A DNA stretch of 64,000 nt from Gillisia sp. CAL575 (lineage in GTDB: Bacteria > Bacteroidota > Bacteroidia > Flavobacteriales > Flavobacteriaceae): positions 62,001-126,000 of the forward strand of contig NZ_APHJ01000026.1 in assembly GCF_000403785.1 (NCBI RefSeq). The letters run 5' to 3'. The notes under the pieces are model-generated. The model saw only the letters and a list, made by a program, of their open reading frames with translations. It was not told where the DNA came from and did not search any database. Both the position numbers and the translations under genes were made by a program. This document shows positions 1 through 7,871 of this stretch, one piece after another (the stretch's first letter is position 1; each line of letters begins with the position of its first letter).

Positions 1-1
1 A

Positions 2-244
2 AGTGGAAAAAAGATCTCTATGTTAGTTGCACAAAATAAAGCACACTTCACTAAAAAGGCAACTGGTAAGCTAGAATTCACTTGTAAGGATGGTCATTTA
101 ATATCTGAAGCAATACAGGAAACTATTAGTACAGGTGAAGGACAAACTTTCTGGATGAAATCTATAGGCTTAAATGAAGATGGAGTGGAAGTGTCCACGT
201 TTGAATTTGAATGGACAGTTCGGCTAAAAGGTAAAAAACAATAA
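2..244 (+). CDS. DUF4442-like hotdog-fold protein, C-terminal part
   Basis: The reading frame is already open at the left edge (S-G-K-K-I-S precede the first ATG at position 20), so this is the 3' end of a gene that starts outside the window. The visible ~80 residues contain the pattern KAHFTKKATGKLEFTC followed by strands ending in a GVEVSTFEFEWTVRLK-type segment. This resembles the C-terminal half of DUF4442 proteins, a hotdog-fold family related to acyl-CoA thioesterases. No substrate can be assigned, and the family call rests on a partial sequence. It lies 63 bp upstream of the AIM24-family gene on the same strand and may be cotranscribed with it. Confidence 0.6.
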   Translation, partial: SGKKISMLVAQNKAHFTKKATGKLEFTCKDGHLISEAIQETISTGEGQTFWMKSIGLNEDGVEVSTFEFEWTVRLKGKKQ

Positions 245-283
245 AATCGTTTATAGTAGTGTAACGTTTTTGACGATTCAACT

Positions 284-303
284 ACTTATTTCTTTAAATA
301 AGT
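284..303 (+). other. Stem-loop immediately before the AIM24-family start
   Basis: ACTTATTT, a CTTT loop and AAATAAGT form a perfect 8-bp stem that ends 4 bases before the ATG at 308. It has no T-run and no G/C-rich stem, so it is not a convincing terminator. It could affect translation initiation of the downstream gene, but that is inference. Confidence 0.35.
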
Positions 304-307
304 TATT

Positions 308-1108
308 ATGAATTCACATGAAATAGATTATAAGATATTTGGAGAGGAGATGCAATATGTGGAATTAGAGTTAGATCCTAATGAAGCAGTAATTGCTGAA
401 GCAGGTAATTTTATGATGATGGATAGTGGGATTAAAATGAACACTATTTTTGGAGATGGATCCAAACAAAACGAAGGTTTTCTTGGCAAAGTACTTGGCG
501 CAGGAAAAAGACTTCTTACAGGAGAAAGTTTATTTATGACAATTTTTTCTAATGAAGTCTCTGGTAAGAAAAAGGTAAGTTTTGCATCTCCTTATCCCGG
601 GAAAATACTTCCCTTAGATCTCAATAAATATGGAGGAAAATTCATTTGTCAAAAAGATGCTTTTCTATGTGCGGCTAAAGGTGTTTCTATAGGAATAGAA
701 TTCAGCAGAAAATTAGGAAGAGGGTTCTTTGGAGGGGAAGGCTTCATTATGCAAAAAGTAGAAGGAGATGGAATGGCCTTTGTACATGCCGGTGGAACTA
801 TGGCCCGAAAGGAGTTAGCTAGTGGAGAAAAATTATGTGTAGATACTGGATGTATAATCGGGTTCACCCAAGATATTAATTATGATATTGAATTTATAGG
901 TGGTATCAAAAACACCATTTTTGGTGGGGAAGGATTATTCTTTGCAACCTTGACAGGACCAGGAGTAGTATATGTGCAATCCTTGCCTTTTAGTAGATTA
1001 GCCAACAGAGTACTTCAAGCTGCACCTCAGGGCGGAGGTAAGGATAAAGGAGAAGGCAGTATTTTAGGCGGGATAGGAGATATTATAAGTGGGGATAATA
1101 GATTTTAA
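308..1108 (+). CDS. AIM24 / TIGR00266 family protein
   Basis: The 266-residue product is rich in short glycine-bearing beta segments ([27 protein letters not shown] near residues 48-75, then FGGEGF and FGGEGLFF repeats). This is typical of the AIM24/TIGR00266 family, which folds as stacked beta-barrel halves. The family is widespread in bacteria and related to a yeast mitochondrial biogenesis factor, but its bacterial biochemical role is not established. There is no signal peptide or membrane segment, so a cytoplasmic location is expected. The length matches the usual ~230-270 residues. The start is the first ATG after a small stem-loop at 284-303. Confidence 0.8.
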   Translation: MNSHEIDYKIFGEEMQYVELELDPNEAVIAEAGNFMMMDSGIKMNTIFGDGSKQNEGFLGKVLGAGKRLLTGESLFMTIFSNEVSGKKKVSFASPYPGKILPLDLNKYGGKFICQKDAFLCAAKGVSIGIEFSRKLGRGFFGGEGFIMQKVEGDGMAFVHAGGTMARKELASGEKLCVDTGCIIGFTQDINYDIEFIGGIKNTIFGGEGLFFATLTGPGVVYVQSLPFSRLANRVLQAAPQGGGKDKGEGSILGGIGDIISGDNRF

Positions 1109-1240
1109 ATTTATTAACATTATATTACCATTGTAATATACATGAAATTTCCTATCTTAGAGAGGATTTAATAATACCTGCCTATAGTATAATTCTACTT
1201 TTACTTAAATTAAATCATCAACTTAAAACAGTATCAAATT

Positions 1241-1435
1241 ATGGCGAGAGCGATGTTTGAATACACCAAAACAATACTTGATAAAGTAAGTTTTGATGCC
1301 GTATTATTCTGCAAAGAAGTTAAAAAGGCACTTCAAAGATTATTACCTCATGAAATTGAGGAATTGAAAATCTGGATAGTTTCCCTGACTCAGCAGAACC
1401 CAGAATTAAATAAATGTCTAATATATTTAAACTAA
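1241..1435 (+). CDS. Small conserved flavobacterial hypothetical protein
   Basis: This encodes a 64-residue protein starting MARAMFEYTKTIL, with a central KEVKKALQRLLPHEIEELKIW helix. It has no signal peptide, membrane segment or recognisable catalytic motif. The mostly helical amphipathic character and the repeated Leu/Glu pattern suggest a small cytoplasmic helical protein, possibly acting through protein binding. Similar short proteins occur in other flavobacteria as far as I recall, but no function is known to me. It is supported as real by its own upstream space (132 bp) and by a terminator-like hairpin directly after the stop codon. Confidence 0.6.
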   Translation: MARAMFEYTKTILDKVSFDAVLFCKEVKKALQRLLPHEIEELKIWIVSLTQQNPELNKCLIYLN

Positions 1436-1463
1436 AAGATCGGCCTTTTGGCCAATCTTTTAG
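1432..1463. terminator. Bidirectional intrinsic terminator
   Basis: CTAAAAGATCGGCC and GGCCAATCTTTTAG form a 14-bp stem with one mismatch around a TTTT loop. It sits between the convergent small gene (ending 1435) and oxyR (ending 1460). The A/T-rich stem base gives a U-run in both directions. Confidence 0.75.
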
Positions 1464-2416
1464 TTTACTATATTTTTTCTTTTATTTACGGGACTTATGA
1501 TCTTTACGTTTTGGAAAGCGATAGCTCCTTTCACAACGCCCGCAATCGTAGTGCGAAGCGCTTCTATAATCTGCATTTTTAATTCACTTTTCGTGTAAAT
1601 TAAACTTACTTCTCTAGCTGGTACTGGCTCCTCGAACATTTTTAGTCTCTTGTTTTCTTTTTCTCCAAGATCCATGGTATGTAAATAGGGGAGCAATGTC
1701 ATTCCTAATCCTTCATTAGACAGTTTTATTAAAGTTTCAAAACTTCCACTTTCTAACTGAAAATGATCTCCATCATAATTTCTAGATGCTTTACAGAGAT
1801 TAATAATCCCATCTTTAAAGCAATGTCCATCCTCTAAAAGCAACATATCATCAATATCTAAATCCTCTACTTTTAAATTACTTTCGGTTGCTAAGCGATG
1901 TCCTTCAGGAATATAAGCCACAAATGGTTCATAGTATAAAACTTGCTCTTTTATCCCATCTAGTTCCAAAGGGGTTGCAGCAATAGCAGCATCTAAGTGC
2001 CCGTCATTTAAACGTTCAATTATCGCTTCCGTATTTAACTCTTCGATCTTTAGCTTAACTTTGGGATATTTTTTTATAAAGTTTGTAAGAAACATAGGTA
2101 GAAGCGTTGGCATAATGGTAGGAATTATACCTAATCTAAATGTACCTCCAATAAATCCTTTTTCTTGATCTACAATATCCTGAATACGATCACTTTCATT
2201 AACAATATTTCGTGCCTGATTTACAATCTTTCTCCCAGTCTCGGTTAATTGAATTGGTTTCTTTGTTCGGTCAAAGATCTTTACACCTAGTTCATCTTCC
2301 AATTTCTGAATTTGCATACTCAAAGTAGGTTGAGTTACAAAAACCTTTAGCGCTGCTTTTGTGAAATTTTGATGTTCTGCAACGGCTAGAACATATTGAA
2401 GCTGAGTTATAGTCAT
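1460..2416 (-). CDS. oxyR: Hydrogen-peroxide-sensing LysR-type regulator OxyR
   Basis: This is a 318-residue LysR-family regulator. The N-terminal winged helix-turn-helix covers residues ~1-60 (FTKAALKVFVTQPTLSMQIQ), followed by the linker helix and a substrate/redox domain from ~90. The motif EDGHCFKDGIINLC places two cysteines at residues 199 and 208, the same spacing and numbering as the redox cysteine pair of E. coli OxyR. This supports peroxide sensing by disulfide formation rather than a generic LysR role. Expected targets are catalase and peroxidase genes, none of which lie beside it. An exact -7 element and a long inverted repeat upstream suggest autoregulation. The C-terminal tail is slightly longer than usual. 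Confidence 0.9.
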   Translation of the reverse strand: MTITQLQYVLAVAEHQNFTKAALKVFVTQPTLSMQIQKLEDELGVKIFDRTKKPIQLTETGRKIVNQARNIVNESDRIQDIVDQEKGFIGGTFRLGIIPTIMPTLLPMFLTNFIKKYPKVKLKIEELNTEAIIERLNDGHLDAAIAATPLELDGIKEQVLYYEPFVAYIPEGHRLATESNLKVEDLDIDDMLLLEDGHCFKDGIINLCKASRNYDGDHFQLESGSFETLIKLSNEGLGMTLLPYLHTMDLGEKENKRLKMFEEPVPAREVSLIYTKSELKMQIIEALRTTIAGVVKGAIAFQNVKIISPVNKRKNIVN

Positions 2417-2463
2417 ATAATAGAATTAATACGTTTACAAAGGTATTGATTTATTCTATTATA
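2416..2463. promoter_or_regulatory. Inverted repeat around the oxyR promoter
   Basis: TATAATAGAAT (2416-2426) and ATTCTATTATA (2453-2463) are perfect 11-bp inverted arms. An inner pair AATAC/GTATT (2428-2432 and 2443-2447) brackets the -7 box. The arms contain ATAG and CTAT half elements like those contacted by OxyR in enterobacteria. An autoregulatory operator is inferred. Confidence 0.5.
2438..2445 (-). promoter_or_regulatory. Promoter -7 element of oxyR
   Basis: On the minus strand the sequence reads TACCTTTG, an exact match to the Bacteroidota -7 consensus TAnnTTTG, 22 bases before the oxyR start. No clear TTG -33 element is visible, so assignment rests on the -7 box and position. Confidence 0.55.
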
Positions 2464-2492
2464 AAATATAATTCAGCTTCGCTTACCTATAG

Positions 2493-2918
2493 TTAGTTTG
2501 TCAGCTTTATAGTCATATTTACAGACTGGTCTTCAAGTTCAAATTTAGCATCAGTCCATTGAGGTGGTCCATAATTATCGATTCTATTATTCGAAATTCC
2601 GTAAGGTTCTAAAGGCATTCCTGTTGGTTCGAAGTCCATTTGCGAATTTCCGTTTTTATCATGAAAGCAAGATATTGCATAGGTTCCTGGAGGAAGGTCC
2701 TTAAATGTTATGCTTGCTGCTCCATCTACAATTTCGCTTTGGCCGCTAAATTTTGGCGCCGCTTTTAGAAAGGTGTTCTCAGTATACACCCCGAATATAA
2801 TTTTTCCGGTATCATTTTTTATGTTTTCTACACTTACAGATATTTCTGGAGAACTATCGTTTTGTGCATAAAATAGTTGAGTTAAAAATAACGCGATCAA
2901 TACTGCAATTGTTTTCAT
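2493..2918 (-). CDS. Secreted DUF2141-domain protein
   Basis: This 141-residue protein has a cleavable signal peptide (MKTIAVLIALFLTQLFYAQ, cleavage near residue 19). A DUF2141 domain fills the rest: a beta-sandwich-like pattern with KIIFGVYTE, FKDLPPGTYAISCFHDKNGN and the C-terminal PLEPYGISNN segment typical of the family. Export to the periplasm or cell surface is expected. DUF2141 proteins are common in Bacteroidota and Proteobacteria, but no biochemical activity is established. It has its own -7 element and is separated from oxyR by about 75 bp on the same strand. Confidence 0.8.
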   Translation of the reverse strand: MKTIAVLIALFLTQLFYAQNDSSPEISVSVENIKNDTGKIIFGVYTENTFLKAAPKFSGQSEIVDGAASITFKDLPPGTYAISCFHDKNGNSQMDFEPTGMPLEPYGISNNRIDNYGPPQWTDAKFELEDQSVNMTIKLTN

Positions 2919-2946
2919 AATTAAAGGTTTTTAGATGTTATAAGAT

Positions 2947-2954
2947 CAAATGTA
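2947..2954 (-). promoter_or_regulatory. Promoter -7 element of the DUF2141 gene
   Basis: The minus strand reads TACATTTG, an exact TAnnTTTG match, about 29 bases before the start codon. No strong -33 TTG is visible at the expected distance. Confidence 0.5.
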
Positions 2955-3461
2955 GTTTCAGTTCTGTTTTAAAGAATATTTAATTTACTGAAATGTACAG
3001 ATTTAAAGATGAATTGAGTTTTAATAGAACTATGCTAATATATATAAATCTGCTTCAGGACTAATAATCTATTCTCCTCTTTGAAATTGTTACGTTACCC
3101 TTTCTCCTAATATTGATTCTCAGGATATAAATAACCCATATGGATAATGAAAAAGGTTAAAGCCAATTTTGGCAATGTGGCTCATATAGATAGATTTACA
3201 CTTTTTATGGAAAAACAAATATGTATGTTTAAGATGAAAATAGTTTTCCTAAACACTAAACTGACCTAACCAAGATACAGCTATGATTTTAAATATTGCA
3301 CGTATGGAAAATGTTCAGCAATCCATTAGGAGACTAAGGAATATGATGTTTCTGGCTCTGAAATTTATAATTAAATAAAGAAATATGGTAACTTATGCCG
3401 TAAACTTATAATCTTTGTAGCCAACTACTATAGTATCAATACCACTAAAAAACTCTTCATT
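2955..3461. other. Long intergenic region upstream of the GH3 gene
   Basis: About 500 bp without a supported gene. It contains only a 31-codon open frame at 3283-3378 with no recognisable content, and a TATAATCTTTG segment near 3407-3417 that is one base longer than the Bacteroidota -7 consensus. No repeats, transposase remnants or RNA gene were recognised. The unusual length is consistent with this being the left border of an inserted gene. Confidence 0.5.
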
Positions 3462-6026
3462 ATGCAGGCTATCAGGTCTTTTTTATCATTCATTTCACTC
3501 GTATGTGTTATCTCTATTCTTATTGTTGGCTGCACTCCACTAAAAACTCCTGTAGAATCATCTAATGGAATAGATGCAGAAAAAAAAACAGAGGTAGTTC
3601 AATTAACGTCAGAAAATAAAGTTACTCCTGAAGATTGGCCAGTCATTAAACAGCTACCATTAGACCCAGCTATTGAAGCACAAATAGATGAATTATTGCC
3701 TAAACTAACTTTGGAACAAAAAGTAGGTCAGGTTATTCAAGCAGACAATGCATCGATCACTCCAGAGGAGTTGAAAAAATATCGATTAGGGTCAATACTC
3801 AGCGGTGGTAATTCAGCACCGGGACCGCTGCCCTACGCAGATACCAAAACATGGTTGGCAATGGCTGATAAATATTATAATGCCTCAATTGACCCTGAAG
3901 GTGTTGAGGTAGCTATCCCGTATATATGGGGAATTGATGCGGTACATGGGCATACCAACCTGCGCGGAGCTATTGTCTTTCCACATAACGTTGGACTTGG
4001 CGCTATGCACAACCCAGATCTAATAGAAAAAATAGCAGCAGTGACCGCTCACGAACTCACCATATCTGGTCACGATTGGACTTTTGCACCAACCTTAGCG
4101 ATACCCCAAGACTTACGTTGGGGTAGAAGCTATGAAGGATTTTCTGAAGATCCAGAAATTGTTAAATCGTACGCAGACCGAATTGTATATGGTCTGCAAG
4201 GTCATATTGGCGATCCAGATTTTATGGGTGATGGCCGCGTCATATCTAGTGCCAAACACTTTTTAGGTGACGGAGCTACAGAAAATGGGATTGATCAAGG
4301 TGACGCCAAGATTAGCGAAAAAGAATTGCGAGAGGTTCATGCTGCAGGGTACTACAGCGCTATACCTGCAGGTGTGCAAACTGTAATGGCCTCTTTTTCT
4401 AGCTGGGAAGGCAGAAAACTGCATGGTGATAAAGAACTGTTAACAGATGTATTGAAAGGTAGATTGGGTTTTAATGGTTTTGTTATTGGAGATTGGAACG
4501 GTCACGGTCAAGTTACCGGTTGTACGAATACTGATTGCCCACAGTCTTTAAACGCAGGCCTCGATATGTATATGGCTCCAGATAGTTGGAAAGGTTTATA
4601 TGAAAGCACCTTAAAGCATGCGAAGAATGGCACAATCCCCATGACCCGCTTAGATGATGCGGTGCGACGTATACTTCGAGTAAAAATTGCATCTGGTATA
4701 TTTAGCAAAGGGGCTCCTAGCACGCGTAAAAATGCAGGAGATGAAAGCCTTTTGGGCCTTCCTAAAAATAGAGCCATTGCCCGGCAAGCAGTACGGGAGT
4801 CAATGGTTTTACTGAAGAATAATGGTGGCGTATTGCCATTAGATGCAACTAAAACGATTTTGGTAATTGGTGATGGGGCAGATAATATTGCTAAAACCAG
4901 CGGTGGTTGGACTCTTTCATGGCAAGGTACGGGCCATACAAATGATGAATTTCCGAATGGCCAGTCCATACTTGAAGGGATCAAGGAAGCCGTTAAAAGC
5001 GCTGGCGGACATGTAATTTTTTCAGCCAATGGCGATTCAAACGAAGCAGCTGATGTGGTGATTGCAATATACGGTGAAAACCCATACGCGGAATTCCAAG
5101 GGGACCTTGAAAATCTGGACTTTATTCCAAACGGTTTTGACACCAACATACTTGAAAAATTTCGTAGTAAAGGTATACCTGTGGTGTCGGTTTTTCTATC
5201 GGGCCGCCCAATGTGGAGCAATCCTGAAATAAATAGATCAGATGCATTTGTAGCTGCATGGTTACCTGGCAGCGAAGGAGGTGGTGTCTCTGACCTATTA
5301 TTTCAAATAGACCCGTTATATGACTTTACTGGTCGCCTATCTTTCTCTTGGCCAAACAGTGCAGTAGTGCCAGAAGATCTAGCAGAACGAGAGTCTACAA
5401 TGTTGTTTGAGTTAGGTTATGGTCTAACTTATGAAAACGATGTGGTCATTGATCAACTTTCAGAAGATGCTGGTTTAGAAAATATTGAAGTAGTTTCAAC
5501 AGGTGTTTTTTTTAGCAAAGGTGCTTCTATCGCGCCTTGGAATTTATGGCTAAAAACAGGAGACTTGAACAAACAAATCGGCAGCTTTCCAACCTCTGTA
5601 GGAGGGCTGATTGTTAGCAAAACTGACCACACCGCACAAGAGGATGCATTACGCATTAATTGGACGCTACCAGATTATGACCAACTAATTTTAAGTGCGG
5701 CTTCGCCAAGTAATATGAGTCGTCAAACCAATGGCGCGATAGAACTGACCTTCTCCGCAAAATCCTTTAATGCCAAGTCCGCGACTGTCAAAATTGGCAT
5801 GTGTAATGAAGGTGCGGCTTGTGATAAAACTGTTAATATAAATATCGCTGCCAATGAGTGGCGAGAATATAGGATAAGCCTAAGTTGCTTTGCTGATCTT
5901 GGTGTTGATATGAGTAAAATTAGCAATGCATTCATGGTGACGGCTAGTGAAGGTGTAGATATAGGACTTAGCAACATTCGCTTAGAACCAGATATGGATG
6001 CTAAGCCAGGATGTAACGGCAAGTAA
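3462..6026 (+). CDS. Family GH3 exo-beta-glucanase/beta-glucosidase lipoprotein, ExoP-like; probable horizontal transfer
   Basis: The 854-residue protein starts with a lipoprotein signal (lipobox IVGC, Cys24). The GH3 N-terminal TIM-barrel spans ~70-400, with WGIDAVHGH, the SAKHFLGDG segment and GFVIGDWNGHG carrying the predicted nucleophile Asp344. The GH3 C-terminal domain spans ~430-670. A C-terminal beta-sandwich (~690-850) matches the extra carbohydrate-binding-like domain of marine Pseudoalteromonas ExoP enzymes. It should hydrolyse beta-1,3/1,4-glucans or cello-oligosaccharides from the non-reducing end. The gene stands alone between long intergenic regions. Its DNA is visibly more GC-rich (28 of 60 bases at 4081-4140, against 19 of 60 at 12181-12240). 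Its protein reads as alteromonad-like, so transfer from a marine gammaproteobacterium is inferred. Confidence 0.88.
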   Translation: MQAIRSFLSFISLVCVISILIVGCTPLKTPVESSNGIDAEKKTEVVQLTSENKVTPEDWPVIKQLPLDPAIEAQIDELLPKLTLEQKVGQVIQADNASITPEELKKYRLGSILSGGNSAPGPLPYADTKTWLAMADKYYNASIDPEGVEVAIPYIWGIDAVHGHTNLRGAIVFPHNVGLGAMHNPDLIEKIAAVTAHELTISGHDWTFAPTLAIPQDLRWGRSYEGFSEDPEIVKSYADRIVYGLQGHIGDPDFMGDGRVISSAKHFLGDGATENGIDQGDAKISEKELREVHAAGYYSAIPAGVQTVMASFSSWEGRKLHGDKELLTDVLKGRLGFNGFVIGDWNGHGQVTGCTNTDCPQSLNAGLDMYMAPDSWKGLYESTLKHAKNGTIPMTRLDDAVRRILRVKIASGIFSKGAPSTRKNAGDESLLGLPKNRAIARQAVRESMVLLKNNGGVLPLDATKTILVIGDGADNIAKTSGGWTLSWQGTGHTNDEFPNGQSILEGIKEAVKSAGGHVIFSANGDSNEAADVVIAIYGENPYAEFQGDLENLDFIPNGFDTNILEKFRSKGIPVVSVFLSGRPMWSNPEINRSDAFVAAWLPGSEGGGVSDLLFQIDPLYDFTGRLSFSWPNSAVVPEDLAERESTMLFELGYGLTYENDVVIDQLSEDAGLENIEVVSTGVFFSKGASIAPWNLWLKTGDLNKQIGSFPTSVGGLIVSKTDHTAQEDALRINWTLPDYDQLILSAASPSNMSRQTNGAIELTFSAKSFNAKSATVKIGMCNEGAACDKTVNINIAANEWREYRISLSCFADLGVDMSKISNAFMVTASEGVDIGLSNIRLEPDMDAKPGCNGK

Positions 6027-6425
6027 CACCTTTAAGTTTCATTTAGAACTGAAGAGATAAGGCGTTTAGTTTATACTTTTTCAACCATAAATTGTTAAGA
6101 AACAAAAACTAAATAGGTTGGAAAAGAATAGGGTTCATGCAACAGGAGATTTTATATACTAACAATTGGAAAAAGGAGATTACTAGATTTCAACACATTT
6201 AAAACCTAATTTGGAGAATAACTTTGATAAAATAGAAATGCGATAGATAAAAACTTACCTTTTTTACTTTCATTATTAGTTTAATCTTTGGAAACTAGTT
6301 AAAAATTTCATTATAAGATTTCATAGCAGATCACTTTACTACATTTAACAGATCTTAGAATGATTGAAACTATCTCTTTTGAAATATTTAAAACTATTCA
6401 CTTGTAAAAAAGTTACAACCAAATT
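6027..6425. other. Intergenic region after the GH3 gene
   Basis: About 400 bp of AT-rich DNA between two converging genes. I see no gene, no strong hairpin terminator and no repeat. It may represent the right border of the inserted GH3 segment. Confidence 0.45.
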
Positions 6426-7169
6426 TTATTCTATGATCTCTACAGTGATTGGAATGTTGATTAATGGCCATTCTCCTTCTCCAATTGGTTGCTTGGCAAT
6501 TTCATCTACAACATCCATTCCCTTTGTAACTTTCCCATAAACTGTGTGATCGTTGTCTAAATGATGCGCTCCACGATCACTTTGTACAATAAAAAATTCA
6601 AAAGGGGAAGAGGCTTTGCTAATATTTTGTTCTGCATATTTGGCTGCGGAAAATGCTCCTCGAGTGTGTCTATGGCCAGCTTCAAATTCGCTTGGAATTA
6701 AATAGGAACCCATATTATTCCTTTTGGTACTAGTCTCTCTATTATCTGAATTACCTCCTTGGATGACAAATCCATTAGCAACTCTATGGAAAAAAGTACC
6801 ATTAAAATATCCTTTCTTAATCAACAATATCATATTTGCCCTATGTAAGGGAGTGTCATTGTACAGCAAGACTTCAATATCGCCAAAACTCGTGCTAATT
6901 CTAAATTTATTCTCATGATTCTTCTTTCCATATTCGGTTAAAAAAGGGATTAACTTTTCCTGAACAATCATGGGTTCGTCATGTAGATATAATTTATCTT
7001 TCTTTGGTTTTGCAGTATTAATATTATTACTATCTGTAGTGTCCTTTATCTTAATACTAGTCTTGTTTGTGGAGGCTTTTGTATTATTGATCTTTGATTT
7101 TTGTGTATCTTCACAACTTGCAGTTAATAGAATAATAAAAGCGAAAAAGAAAGTAAGTCGTCTAGTCAT
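6426..7169 (-). CDS. Cyclophilin-type peptidyl-prolyl isomerase lipoprotein
   Basis: The chosen start is the ATG at 7169, giving MTRRLTFFFAFIILLTASC with lipobox LTASC and acylated Cys19. A GTG nine bases upstream is possible but less likely. A Lys/Thr-rich linker follows. The cyclophilin domain (~85-245) carries FHRVANGFVIQGG and FFIVQSDRGAHHLDNDHTVYGKV, with the FHR and Gln pocket residues expected for an active isomerase. It should help fold proteins in the periplasm as an inner- or outer-membrane lipoprotein. The start codon shares the palindrome CATG with the divergent Nudix gene, so its promoter must lie inside that gene. Confidence 0.88.
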   Translation of the reverse strand: MTRRLTFFFAFIILLTASCEDTQKSKINNTKASTNKTSIKIKDTTDSNNINTAKPKKDKLYLHDEPMIVQEKLIPFLTEYGKKNHENKFRISTSFGDIEVLLYNDTPLHRANMILLIKKGYFNGTFFHRVANGFVIQGGNSDNRETSTKRNNMGSYLIPSEFEAGHRHTRGAFSAAKYAEQNISKASSPFEFFIVQSDRGAHHLDNDHTVYGKVTKGMDVVDEIAKQPIGEGEWPLINIPITVEIIE

Positions 7170-7809
7170 GAAATTCACTGAATTTAATTATAAAATTTCA
7201 AAATTAAAGAATTTAGAACTTCCAGGGGTAGAGGCACAGCATAAATTGGCTCCTTTACTTCGTATTCAGGAATTGACAGATTTAGATATTGAAGCTAAAA
7301 AACCAAATAAAGCAGGTGTAATGGCACTTTTTTACCCTGATAAAAACGAAATCACCCATTTAGTATTAATTCTAAGAAAGACCTATAAAGGTGTTCACTC
7401 CAATCAAGTAGGTTTTCCTGGAGGACGAGTAGAAAATTTCGATAAAAATTTAAAACACACAGCTTTACGGGAGACAGAAGAGGAAGTTGGAATTCCAAAA
7501 GCTGATGTAAGGGTTGTAAAAAAGTTAACCAAGTTATATATTCCTCCAAGTAATTTTTGGGTGCATCCATATGTTGGACTTATAGATAGAACGCCTAATC
7601 TTATTCCGCAAGAGTCTGAGGTTGAGAAAATATTAGAAATAGACCTTGAACATTTTATGGACGAACGAAATTTGATCTCACAGGAGTTAAGTACTTCATA
7701 CGCTAAGAATATTCAAGTTCCTGCATTTTCTCTGAATGGTCATGTTGTATGGGGAGCAACTGCGATGATGCTAAGTGAATTAAAAGATTTATTGAAGTTA
7801 GCTCTTTAA
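7168..7809 (+). CDS. CoA-pyrophosphatase-type Nudix hydrolase
   Basis: I chose the ATG at 7168 (MKFTEFNYKISKL, 213 residues). An open frame extends upstream to 6970, but it would encode only a hydrophobic antisense shadow of the cyclophilin gene. The Nudix core contains GVHSNQVGFPGG followed by TALRETEEEVGI, which combines the CoA-pyrophosphatase signature (HxxQVxFPGG type) with the REUXEEXGU catalytic metal-binding motif. It likely cleaves CoA or its derivatives to 4'-phosphopantetheine and 3',5'-ADP, like NudL. The Glu expected eight residues before REUXEE is Lys here. Its start overlaps the divergent cyclophilin gene, and an acyltransferase gene follows. Confidence 0.82.
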   Translation: MKFTEFNYKISKLKNLELPGVEAQHKLAPLLRIQELTDLDIEAKKPNKAGVMALFYPDKNEITHLVLILRKTYKGVHSNQVGFPGGRVENFDKNLKHTALRETEEEVGIPKADVRVVKKLTKLYIPPSNFWVHPYVGLIDRTPNLIPQESEVEKILEIDLEHFMDERNLISQELSTSYAKNIQVPAFSLNGHVVWGATAMMLSELKDLLKLAL

Positions 7810-7819
7810 AGTTTATTAG

Positions 7820-7827
7820 TATCTTTG
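7820..7827 (+). promoter_or_regulatory. Promoter -7 element before the acyltransferase gene
   Basis: TATCTTTG is an exact TAnnTTTG match 44 bases before the ATG at 7872, in the gap after the Nudix gene. Confidence 0.5.
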
Positions 7828-7871
7828 ACTTCTTTAAGATAACATTAACAATTTAAGATCAATAATACAAC

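Noticed and set aside
1121-1140. AT-only inverted repeat TATATTAC/GTAATATA after the AIM24-family gene.
   Set aside because: The stem is too weak for a terminator call and such repeats are frequent in this base composition.
3283-3378. A 31-codon open frame in the intergenic region before the GH3 gene.
   Set aside because: It has no recognisable motif, no clear promoter and no neighbour relation. The length is expected by chance in AT-rich DNA.
4508-5221. A 237-codon frame on the minus strand inside the GH3 gene.
   Set aside because: It is antisense to well-conserved GH3 sequence and its translation is low-complexity and unlike any family.
6970-7167. A 66-codon hydrophobic N-terminal extension of the Nudix hydrolase.
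   Set aside because: The segment is the antisense of the cyclophilin signal region. The conserved protein begins at the ATG at 7168.
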